The notes beneath the pieces were generated by a model that saw nothing but the letters and a program-made list of their open reading frames with translations, did not search any database and had not been told where the DNA came from. Made by a program: the position numbers and the translations under genes. From the NCBI GenBank assembly GCA_934667465.1, contig CAKUMG010000439.1, positions 1-5,682 of the forward strand: 5,682 nucleotides of DNA. Reading direction: 5' to 3'. This DNA comes from an uncultured Actinoplanes sp. (GTDB lineage: Bacteria; Actinomycetota; Actinomycetes; Mycobacteriales; Micromonosporaceae). Positions 1-5,549 of this stretch are shown here, one piece after another. Every line of letters starts with the position of its first letter. Position 1 is the stretch's first letter.

Positions 1-1
1 C

Positions 2-448
2 CTCAGCCTCGCCCCGTTCGGCCTGGCCGCGGCCGCCGCCGCCCTGCTCGGCGGTCTCGGCGTGGCCGGCACGGCGGCCGAGTACCAGAGCCTTTCGCAG
101 CCCTCGTGGGCGCCGCCGTCCTGGCTCTTCGGCCCGGTCTGGACCGTGCTCTACGTGATGATCGCCGTCGCCGGCTGGCTCGTCTGGCGGCGTACGGGCT
201 CGTGGACGCCCGCCCTCACCGCGTACGCGATCCAGCTCGTCCTCAACGCCGTCTGGACGCCCATCTTCTTCGGCTTCGGTGAGTACGGCCTCGCCCTCGC
301 CGACATCATCGCCATGTGGATCGCGATCGGCGTGACGGTCGTCCTGTTCTTCCGCATCTCCCGCCCGGCGGCGCTGCTGCTGCTGCCCTACTGGGCGTGG
401 GTCACCTTCGCCACCGCCCTCAACGCCTGGATCTGGAACGCCAACTGA
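2..448 (+). CDS. tspO: TspO/MBR family membrane protein, 5' end outside window
   Basis: Member of the TspO (translocator protein / tryptophan-rich sensory protein) family, small integral membrane proteins that bind porphyrins and related ligands and are linked to tetrapyrrole and oxidative-stress responses. The reading frame is open from base 2 to the TGA at 446-448, giving 148 residues. The family signature is clear: QPSWAPPSWLFGPVWTVLY, then LNAVWTPIFFGFG, then LLPYWAWVTFATALNAWIW near the C-terminus. Five hydrophobic helices fit the family fold; the first, LGGLGVAG, is read from the window edge. A GTG at 62 is not the start, because the conserved helix-1 sequence continues upstream of it in frame. 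Family members are about 150-180 residues, so only a few to some tens of residues are missing on the left. The gene is convergent with the amidase and is followed after 2 bases by a strong hairpin. The ligand and physiological role cannot be read from sequence. Confidence 0.93.
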   Translation, partial: LSLAPFGLAAAAAALLGGLGVAGTAAEYQSLSQPSWAPPSWLFGPVWTVLYVMIAVAGWLVWRRTGSWTPALTAYAIQLVLNAVWTPIFFGFGEYGLALADIIAMWIAIGVTVVLFFRISRPAALLLLPYWAWVTFATALNAWIWNAN

Positions 449-450
449 CG

Positions 451-488
451 CAGCAGGCGGTGTCTGGCACGCCGGACACCGCCTGCTG
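451..488. terminator. Hairpin between convergent genes, probable bidirectional terminator
   Basis: Bases 451-464 and 475-488 are perfect reverse complements (14 bp). The interior adds two G-C pairs and a T-G pair, leaving a CACG loop at 468-471, so the stem is about 17 bp and very GC-rich. It starts two bases after the TspO stop codon and ends 12 bases before the amidase stop codon. Neither side has a T-tract, so it is not a textbook intrinsic terminator. Hairpins without U-tracts are common at gene ends in actinobacteria, and the position between two convergent genes supports termination in both directions. Confidence 0.8.
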
Positions 489-500
489 TCGTGGGTGGTG

Positions 501-2489
501 CTACTTGAGGTAGACGAGGCCGTCGGAGATGACGCCCGGGCGGCCCCTGGTGCCGGTGACGACGATCGTGATCGTGTGCTCGTCGAGGTCGTTCCAGGAG
601 CGGGTCCAGACCGCGCGGCGGTACTGGGTCTCGGTCGAGCGCAGGTCGATGCGGCCGGCGGGTTCGCCGTCCACGAGGACCTGGATCTCGCCGGAGACCG
701 CCGTCCGGGCGACCGCCAGCGCCGCGGACCGGCCGGTGAACGTCCAGCTCAGGGACGCCCCGGCGGCGGTGGCGCGGAGAGCCCCGCCGCCCAGGTAGGC
801 CGGGCCCGGTGCCGTGCGCCACGTGCCCTTGCGCTCGGCGCTGCCCTCGGAGAGGAACACCGGTGTGCGGGTCGCCGCCACCGAGCGGACGTTGCCGGCG
901 CGGTCGGCGGCACCCAGGGCGTAGGTGGTCGCGGCGCCGGGCTTGACCGATCCGGCCCAGGCCGTCGCCGTGGTGCCGAGGGTGGCCTTGGCCGGTGAGG
1001 TGAGCGCGACCGTGCGCAGGCCGCCCGCGTCGGTGGCCTGCCAGCGCAGGCGTACGGGGACGATGTTGTCGACCGAACCGGTCCGCAGCGAGACGCTCGG
1101 GCCGCTGGTGAACTCGGGCAGCGTGTCGTCGGCGTAGACGGTGGTCTCGACGTCGGCGGTGCGGCCGTTCAGCGCCACCGCGCGGATCCGGACGGTGTGC
1201 CTGCCCGGTGCCAGCTCGAGCAGTTGCTGGCGCTGGTCACGGGTGACCGAGGCGGTCTGCTCCCCGTCCACGAAGACGTCGTAGCGGTCCATCAGGCGGT
1301 ACTTGGTGCCGGGCGACCAGTAGGGGCGCAGGGTGCCGCGGGTGAACCACGTGGACCCGTACCGGGTGGCGCCGTTGATCTTCGTGATCGCGGGGGCGTC
1401 CGGCGCGGCCGCGGAGAGGCTGCGGATCGAGCCGAGCTGCGCGTACAGGCGGTTGCCAGGGCATTCGGTCCTGCCCGTGTCGCGGTGACCGGCGATGCGG
1501 TTCAGGATCGCGGTGCTGCCCGTGGCGTAGCGGTCGCTGCCGCTGGAGACCAGGGCGGCGCGGCCACCGGGTGCCCGGCCGTACATGCCGAGCTTGTACG
1601 CGCCGAGCTGCGCGATGACCGTGCGGACCTGCGCGCCGACCGAGGCGGACGTGTAGTTGCCCAGCACGGCGACGGCGCTGCTGTGCGCGTTGAAGCCCCT
1701 CGTGTGCGCGCCCAGCACGGGCCGGGTGATCCCGCCGCGGCGCCCCTCGAACAGGGTGCCGCACTTGTCGACCAGGAAGTTGTAGCCGATGTCGTTCCAG
1801 CGGTTGCTGCGCACGTGGTACGCCTGGATGCTGCGCACGATCGCCGGCGACTCCGAGCAGCGGTAGTGGTTGGTGCCCGCCGTGTGGTGCACGAACATGA
1901 CCTGCACGTCGGTGGTGTATTCGGGCGCGCTCTCGACCAGCCGCTCGTTGGCGCCCCACTGCGCCCGGCTCACGACCGGCGGGATCGGCCGCCCCGGAAT
2001 GGTGACGGCCTTGCGCTCCAAGGCCGGGCCGGTGCCCGCCCCGGGGTCGACGAGGTCCACCCGCAGGTCCGCGGGCAGCGGACCGGTGCCCTCGGTCACC
2101 CGCGCCTGCACGCCGTCGGACGGGCCCACCCACAGCGGGTCGGTGCTGCCCCGGGCGGCCGCGGCGTCCCGGGAACCGGGCGCGGCCGGGGCGGGGTTGT
2201 CCGCCTCGAGCGTCTGCCACGGCGTCCAGGTGGCGGTGCCCAGCGACCGCGTCCGGACCTGGATCGTGCGCCCGTCCAGCCGCGCGCGGGCGTCGGACCA
2301 CGTGACCCCGAGCAGGCTGAACCGCTCGGTGGTCCGCTGCATGACGAAGCTGTCCAGCGACACCGTCTGGAGCGTCGGCTCCACCGGTGCGGCTTGCTCG
2401 CGACCGCTGCCCGCGACCACCACCGCGGCGCTCAGCAGGACGGTCATTCCCAGTGATGTACTCAGGACTCGCCTGTGCGTTCTCTGCAC
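501..2489 (-). CDS. Secreted N-acetylmuramoyl-L-alanine amidase (PGRP/Amidase_2) with beta-rich C-terminal domains
   Basis: Predicted exported zinc amidase that cuts the bond between MurNAc and L-Ala in peptidoglycan. The chosen start is the GTG at 2489-2487, preceded on the same strand by GGGGGG with a 5-nt spacer. It gives 662 residues with a Sec-type signal peptide (basic RTHRR, then the hydrophobic run LGMTVLLSAAVVVAG, about residues 1-27). The PGRP domain spans roughly 172-358: SRAQWGAN, VMFVHHTAG, IGYNFLVD, GHRDTGRTECPG. The predicted zinc ligands H201, H335 and C343 are all present, as is the catalytic-type Y236, so activity is expected. Residues about 368-545 look like two Ig/FN3-like beta domains (LAPGRHTVRIRAV; AADRAGNVRS). 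Residues about 551-662 look like a jelly-roll, carbohydrate-binding-like module (LSWTFTG; QVLVDGEPAG; HTITIVVTGT). The lead-in of about 140 residues is not recognised. It is divergent from the c-di-GMP gene and convergent with tspO. The true target, own wall or foreign wall, is unknown. Confidence 0.9.
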   Translation of the reverse strand: MQRTHRRVLSTSLGMTVLLSAAVVVAGSGREQAAPVEPTLQTVSLDSFVMQRTTERFSLLGVTWSDARARLDGRTIQVRTRSLGTATWTPWQTLEADNPAPAAPGSRDAAAARGSTDPLWVGPSDGVQARVTEGTGPLPADLRVDLVDPGAGTGPALERKAVTIPGRPIPPVVSRAQWGANERLVESAPEYTTDVQVMFVHHTAGTNHYRCSESPAIVRSIQAYHVRSNRWNDIGYNFLVDKCGTLFEGRRGGITRPVLGAHTRGFNAHSSAVAVLGNYTSASVGAQVRTVIAQLGAYKLGMYGRAPGGRAALVSSGSDRYATGSTAILNRIAGHRDTGRTECPGNRLYAQLGSIRSLSAAAPDAPAITKINGATRYGSTWFTRGTLRPYWSPGTKYRLMDRYDVFVDGEQTASVTRDQRQQLLELAPGRHTVRIRAVALNGRTADVETTVYADDTLPEFTSGPSVSLRTGSVDNIVPVRLRWQATDAGGLRTVALTSPAKATLGTTATAWAGSVKPGAATTYALGAADRAGNVRSVAATRTPVFLSEGSAERKGTWRTAPGPAYLGGGALRATAAGASLSWTFTGRSAALAVARTAVSGEIQVLVDGEPAGRIDLRSTETQYRRAVWTRSWNDLDEHTITIVVTGTRGRPGVISDGLVYLK

Positions 2490-2494
2490 GCGTT

Positions 2495-2500
2495 CCCCCC
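2495..2500 (-). promoter_or_regulatory. Ribosome binding site deciding the amidase start
   Basis: A run of six G on the - strand lies 5 nt before the GTG at 2489. The reading frame stays open 30 codons further upstream to an ATG at 2579, but that start has no good Shine-Dalgarno sequence and would put a non-hydrophobic stretch ahead of the signal peptide. The GTG is therefore preferred. Confidence 0.75.
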
Positions 2501-2624
2501 GCGAAAGACTTCGTACCGGCCCGAACCAGCATGAAACGGTTTCGCGACCGGGGGGCAGAGTTGTGCATTCCTGGGACATGAGTCGTGTTCTGTGTTCCTA
2601 AGCCGGCCGCGGATCGTGCCGACT

Positions 2625-2630
2625 GGGGGG
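2625..2630 (+). promoter_or_regulatory. Probable ribosome binding site of the GGDEF-EAL gene
   Basis: A run of six G precedes three closely spaced in-frame GTG codons at 2633, 2642 and 2648. Spacing from the end of the run is 2 nt to the first and 11 nt to the second; pairing with the upstream part of the run gives about 4 nt to the first. Either of the first two could be used, which changes the product by only three residues. An in-frame GTG at 2585 lacks such a site. Confidence 0.5.
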
Positions 2631-2632
2631 TT

Positions 2633-4894
2633 GTGACCTCTGTGCCGGTGCAACCGGCTCGCAGTGCGGCCGTCGCCTGGTGGTTCCTCGGGCTCAGCGC
2701 CGTGCTGGTCGGCGTGCTCGCGGCCGGCCCCGAGCCGCTGCGCGCCCCGCTCAACCTGATCGGCATCCTGGCCGGGATGGCGGCCGTCGGGTACGGCGCC
2801 TTCCGGATCTCGCTGCCCGCCGACCGGGAGCCGTGGCGGCACATGTCTCTCGCCGGTCTGCTCTTCCTGGCCGGCCTGATCACCCGAGTCGTGCTGCCCG
2901 GGGCGAACGTCTCCCCGCCGACGCTGATGGCGCTGGTCCCCGACGCGTTCGTGATCCCCGGATACCTGATGATGGGGTACGCCTTCGCGGGTCTGCTGCG
3001 CCGCCGCCGCGCCGGTGAGGACGACCCCGCCTGGGTCGACGCCGTGCTGGTCGGCGTGGCCTCGGCGTTCATGGCGTGGACCTATCTGGTGTCGCCCTCC
3101 ATCGAGCAGACCGGGCTCTCCCCGCTGCGGCTCGCCAACTCGTTCTTCCCGGTCATCGACGTGGTGCTGATCGTCCTCGTGGCGCAGCTGGCCCTGGCCG
3201 GCGGCGTCCGGGCGCCGTCGCTGTGGCTGCTCACCACGGGTGCGGCGTGCCTCTTCGCGGGTGACCTGCTCTTCGCCCTGCTCGACGGCGCGCTCGCCGG
3301 CTTCTCGTCGCACGCGATCGACGTGCTCTATGCGCTGGCGTTCCTGCTCTTCGGCGCCGGCACGCTGCACCCGTCGATGCGCACCCTGACCGAGCCTCAG
3401 AAGATCATCGTGAGCAGGCTCTCCAAGGTGCGCATGGTCGTGATCGCGCTGGTGGTGCTCGCCCCGGTGATCGTCACCACCGTGGAGCCCATCCACGGCG
3501 TGAGCGACGGGATCATCCGCGCCTCGCTCTGCGCGCTGCTGATCCTGGTCGTGCTCTATCGCGTGGTGCGCTCGAACAACTCCCGGGCCCGGGCGGAGAG
3601 CGCCACCCGCCGGCGCGTCACCCATGACGCGCTCACCGACCTGCCCAACCGCGAGCTGCTCCAGGAGACCGTCACGCGCTGGGGCCACCGGGCGGCGGCC
3701 GAGCAGCAGGAGATCAGCCTGCTCTTCATCGACCTCGACCGGTTCAAGATGATCAACGACCACTGGGGGCACCAGGTCGGCGACGAGCTGCTCTGCGCGG
3801 TCGCCGACCGGCTCGGCGGCCAGGTGCGCGGCACGGACCTGGTCTGCCGGATCGGCGGCGACGAGTTCGTCATCGCGCTCGCCAGCCCGTCGCACACGGC
3901 CCTCGCCGAGTCGCTCGCGGACCGCGTGCTCGCGCTCTTCGCCCGGCCCTTCGAGCTCTCCGTCGGCAGCGTGGTCGTCTCCGCCTCGATCGGCGTGGCC
4001 AAGGCGACCGGCGCGGCCGAGGCGCTCGCGCTGATCCGCGACGCCGACACGGCGATGTACAAGGCGAAGGGCTCGGGCCGCAACGCCTACGCGCTCTTCG
4101 ACACGTCCCTGCGCGACGAGGTGCGCGACCGGCTGACCCTCGAGCAGGCGCTGCGCGGTGCCCTCGAGCGCGGCGAGCTCTATGCGACCTATCAGCCCAT
4201 CGTCGACCTGGCCACCGGCGAGCTGGACGGTTACGAGACGCTGATGCGCTGGGAGCACCCGGAGCTCGGCGCGGTCACCCCGCTGCGCTTCATCCCGATC
4301 GCCGAGGAGACCGGCCTGATCGTCGACGCGGGCGCCTGGCTGCTGCGCGAATCGGTCCGCCAGCTGGCGGCCTGGCGCGCCGAGCGCGGGCCCGGCGCCC
4401 GCCCGCTGCACGTCTCGGTCAACGTCTCGGTCCGCCAGCTCCGCGACCAGGAACTGGTCACGGTCGTCCGGGACGTGCTCGCCGAGACCGGGCTGCCGCC
4501 CGCCGCGCTGTGGCTGGAGATCACCGAGTCCGGCGTCATGGAGGACCTCGAGACCGCGCTCGCCACCCTCGACGCCCTGCACGACCTCGGCGTCACCATG
4601 GCCGTCGACGATTTCGGCACGGGCTATTCGTCGCTCAGCTATCTGAACCGGCTGCCCGTCGGCATCGTCAAGCTGGACCGCTCGTTCGTCTCGGAGGTCG
4701 GCGAGCGCGGCGCGAACGAGTCGATCGTCCGGGCCGTGCTCGCGCTGGCGGGCGCCCTGGACCTCAAGGTGGTCGCCGAGGGCGTGGAGACCGAGCTGCA
4801 GCGCGACTGGCTGCGCGCCCAGGGCTGTGACCTGGCTCAAGGCTGGCTCTTCGGGAAGCCGCTGCGGGCCGAGGCCTTCACGATGTCACGATGA
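2633..4894 (+). CDS. Membrane-bound GGDEF-EAL protein (diguanylate cyclase / c-di-GMP phosphodiesterase)
   Basis: Predicted dual enzyme making cyclic di-GMP from two GTP (GGDEF) and hydrolysing it to pGpG (EAL), anchored in the cytoplasmic membrane. With GTG 2633 as start it has 753 residues. About ten hydrophobic helices fill residues 13-310 (approximately 13-32, 38-57, 71-88, 102-122, 134-153, 169-189, 196-217, 229-244, 268-284, 293-309). A basic linker leads to the GGDEF domain, about 328-490: ALTDLPNR, metal-binding D367 in FIDLDRFK, and GGDEF at 408-412. RGTD at 399-402, five residues ahead of GGDEF, is a canonical RxxD product-inhibition site. The EAL domain, about 505-753, has E535 in ETLMRW (normally EALLRW), N597, E629, D659-D660 in DDFGTGYSS, K680, E716 in VVAEGVETE, and Q736 in QGWLFGKPL. 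All expected metal and catalytic residues seem present, so both domains may be active. The membrane part resembles an N-terminal region seen in many actinobacterial GGDEF-EAL proteins (FFPVIDVVL, then LHPSMR at 245-250); its ligand is unknown. The last 17 bases overlap the convergent oxidoreductase relic. Confidence 0.93.
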   Translation: MTSVPVQPARSAAVAWWFLGLSAVLVGVLAAGPEPLRAPLNLIGILAGMAAVGYGAFRISLPADREPWRHMSLAGLLFLAGLITRVVLPGANVSPPTLMALVPDAFVIPGYLMMGYAFAGLLRRRRAGEDDPAWVDAVLVGVASAFMAWTYLVSPSIEQTGLSPLRLANSFFPVIDVVLIVLVAQLALAGGVRAPSLWLLTTGAACLFAGDLLFALLDGALAGFSSHAIDVLYALAFLLFGAGTLHPSMRTLTEPQKIIVSRLSKVRMVVIALVVLAPVIVTTVEPIHGVSDGIIRASLCALLILVVLYRVVRSNNSRARAESATRRRVTHDALTDLPNRELLQETVTRWGHRAAAEQQEISLLFIDLDRFKMINDHWGHQVGDELLCAVADRLGGQVRGTDLVCRIGGDEFVIALASPSHTALAESLADRVLALFARPFELSVGSVVVSASIGVAKATGAAEALALIRDADTAMYKAKGSGRNAYALFDTSLRDEVRDRLTLEQALRGALERGELYATYQPIVDLATGELDGYETLMRWEHPELGAVTPLRFIPIAEETGLIVDAGAWLLRESVRQLAAWRAERGPGARPLHVSVNVSVRQLRDQELVTVVRDVLAETGLPPAALWLEITESGVMEDLETALATLDALHDLGVTMAVDDFGTGYSSLSYLNRLPVGIVKLDRSFVSEVGERGANESIVRAVLALAGALDLKVVAEGVETELQRDWLRAQGCDLAQGWLFGKPLRAEAFTMSR

Positions 4895-5031
4895 CGACCT
4901 TGCCGCGCCCGTGCCGGGTCTCCACGGCGGCATGGGCGGCGGCGACGTCGTCGAGCGCGAACGTGCGGACGGGCATCGTGAGCCCCAGCGCCACGACCGC
5001 TGCCAGCCGGGTCGAAGACGACGGCTCTCAT
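4878..5031 (-). pseudogene. Relic of an MDR-family oxidoreductase (quinone oxidoreductase / Zn-type alcohol dehydrogenase), internal deletion
   Basis: The ATG at 5031-5029 begins MRAVVFD, a typical N-terminus of medium-chain quinone oxidoreductases. After codon 7 (5013-5011) the similarity stops in that frame. From about 5009, shifted by one base, the - strand reads RLAAVVALGLTMPVRTFALD, then DVAAAHAAVETRHGRGKVVI, ending VTS and TGA at 4880-4878. This matches the family's C-terminal pattern (F-L-D-D-V-A-x-A-H, then E-x-x-H-G-R-G-K-V-V). Intact members are about 300-340 residues, so roughly 250-290 residues, including the whole NAD(P)-binding domain, are gone and the two ends are out of frame. 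No enzyme can be made. Its ATG overlaps the TGA of the upstream membrane gene (ATGA), and its 3' end overlaps the c-di-GMP gene by 17 bases. Family assignment rests on pattern recognition of short ends; the C-terminal part is the stronger evidence. Confidence 0.72.
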
Positions 5032-5498
5032 GCCACGATCGTCATACCTCGACCAAGGTTGGAGTCAAGCTTCTTCCGCCGCAGCAGGACCAGGCTCCAC
5101 ACGAGAGCCCAGACCACCAGGGCGGCGGCCGCCGGCAGCAGGAACATGACGACGAGCCCGGCGCCGATGTTCGCGCCGATCACGGGCGCGGTCATGACCC
5201 GGAAGCCGAAGCCGACTGCGGAACCGGCCAGCACGACGGCGGGCACGACGAGCCACCAGCGCCGCGACACCCTCCGCGTGGCCGTGGCCCAGCCGGTCAG
5301 CGCGAGCGCCCCGGCGACCAGCGCGAGCGCGACGACACCGGCCGCCGTCTCCAGCGCGGGATCGAACTGCGGCGGCTGCACGGCGTAGTCGGCGACGTCA
5401 GCGGGAACGGAGGTGTCCGCACCCATCAGCCACCAGGCCGCCACAGTGGACACGACGGAGAGGGCGGCGACGGCGGCGACAGCAATGAGCTTCTTCAT
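5028..5498 (-). CDS. Small four-helix membrane protein of unknown function
   Basis: 156 residues, start ATG at 5498-5496, with a weak AGG nine bases upstream. I do not recognise the family. Hydrophobic segments lie at about 4-25 (possibly a signal anchor, following KK), 52-71, 80-99 and 106-139; the last is long enough for a long or kinked helix. An acidic, proline-containing loop of about 25 residues (27-50) follows helix 1 and is probably outside the cell, while the RR-rich loop at 75-80 and RRKK at 140-143 are probably inside, by the positive-inside rule. No catalytic motif or metal site is visible. The last 13 residues (LDSNLGRGMTIVA) are encoded by the MerR-like promoter of the next gene, so the original protein may have ended near RRKK. 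It sits 48 bases after the partial gene at the right edge on the same strand and may be co-transcribed with it, unless the palindrome between them separates the two. Confidence 0.72.
   Translation of the reverse strand: MKKLIAVAAVAALSVVSTVAAWWLMGADTSVPADVADYAVQPPQFDPALETAAGVVALALVAGALALTGWATATRRVSRRWWLVVPAVVLAGSAVGFGFRVMTAPVIGANIGAGLVVMFLLPAAAALVVWALVWSLVLLRRKKLDSNLGRGMTIVA
5038..5068 (-). promoter_or_regulatory. MerR/SoxR-like promoter-operator upstream of the oxidoreductase relic
   Basis: On the - strand, TTGACT (5068-5063) is a good -35 box. A partial dyad follows, centred on 5055/5056: read on the + strand, ACCTCGACC-AA-GGTTGGAGT at 5046-5065, with 6 of 9 arm positions matching. A 19-nt spacer leads to GACGAT (5043-5038), and a 16-nt spacer would give TATGAC (5046-5041). 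A long 19-20 bp spacer with a dyad between the boxes is the hallmark of MerR-family-activated promoters, and the arms resemble CCTCAA-type operators of that family. Transcription would start at or within a few bases of the ATG at 5031, giving a leaderless mRNA. The site lies within the last codons of the preceding membrane gene. Function is inferred. Confidence 0.5.
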
Positions 5499-5533
5499 GC
5501 CGATGAGCCTGCCAACCGCGGAGCCGCCGCCCG

Positions 5534-5549
5534 TGAGTAGCGGTACTCA
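5534..5549. repeat. Perfect palindrome TGAGTA-GCGG-TACTCA, candidate operator or small hairpin
   Basis: Two perfect 6-bp arms (5534-5539 and 5544-5549) flank a 4-base centre. The right arm contains the stop codon (5549-5547, - strand) of the partial gene, and the site ends 35 bases before the ATG of the membrane gene. As an RNA hairpin it would be weak, with only two G-C pairs per stem and no T-tract. As DNA it has the shape of a dimeric regulator's binding site placed just upstream of the membrane gene. Which of the two applies cannot be decided from one copy. Confidence 0.45.

Larger units (their letters stand above)
2490..2632. promoter_or_regulatory. Divergent promoter region between amidase and c-di-GMP gene
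   Basis: About 140 bp separate the two divergent starts, so promoters for both genes should lie here. Visible elements are a short odd palindrome GAAAC-G-GTTTC at 2533-2543, a tandem repeat GTGTTCT/GTGTTCC at 2585-2598, and on the - strand a GGAAC (2598-2594) followed after 16 nt by GTC (2577-2575), which resembles an ECF sigma factor promoter. No convincing sigma70-type -35/-10 pair was found for either gene. The location is well supported; each individual element is weak. Confidence 0.5.

Noticed and set aside
29..48. GCC triplet run near the left edge
   Set aside because: It encodes alanines of the first TspO helix and is ordinary for high-GC coding DNA.
62..64. GTG as the start of tspO
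   Set aside because: The conserved first helix of the family continues upstream in frame to the window edge, so this is an internal valine.
1197..2456. + strand open frame (419 codons) opposite the amidase
   Set aside because: It is antisense to a gene with intact zinc ligands and a signal peptide. Its composition is that of a high-GC shadow frame.
2502..2513. CGAA-AGAC-TTCG inverted repeat upstream of the amidase
   Set aside because: Four-base arms are expected by chance at this length, and there is no supporting copy or context.
2577..2579. ATG as the start of the amidase (30 codons longer)
   Set aside because: It has no good ribosome binding site and would bury the signal peptide. The GTG at 2489 has a G-run at ideal spacing.
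1237..3072. Second long - strand frame (611 codons) spanning the amidase start and the c-di-GMP gene
   Set aside because: It crosses the divergent promoter region, overlaps two well-supported genes, and has an Arg/Gly/Pro-rich translation with no domain.
2462..4840. Long - strand open frame (792 codons) opposite the GGDEF-EAL gene
   Set aside because: It is the antisense shadow of a gene with strong domain motifs. Its translation is low-complexity (rich in R, G, D, E, H, Q), typical of the wrong frame in high-GC DNA.
4827..5540. + strand open frame after the c-di-GMP gene, and the ATGA overlap at 4891-4894
   Set aside because: It looked like translational coupling, but the translations on this strand are low-complexity, while the - strand carries a recognisable oxidoreductase end and a membrane protein.
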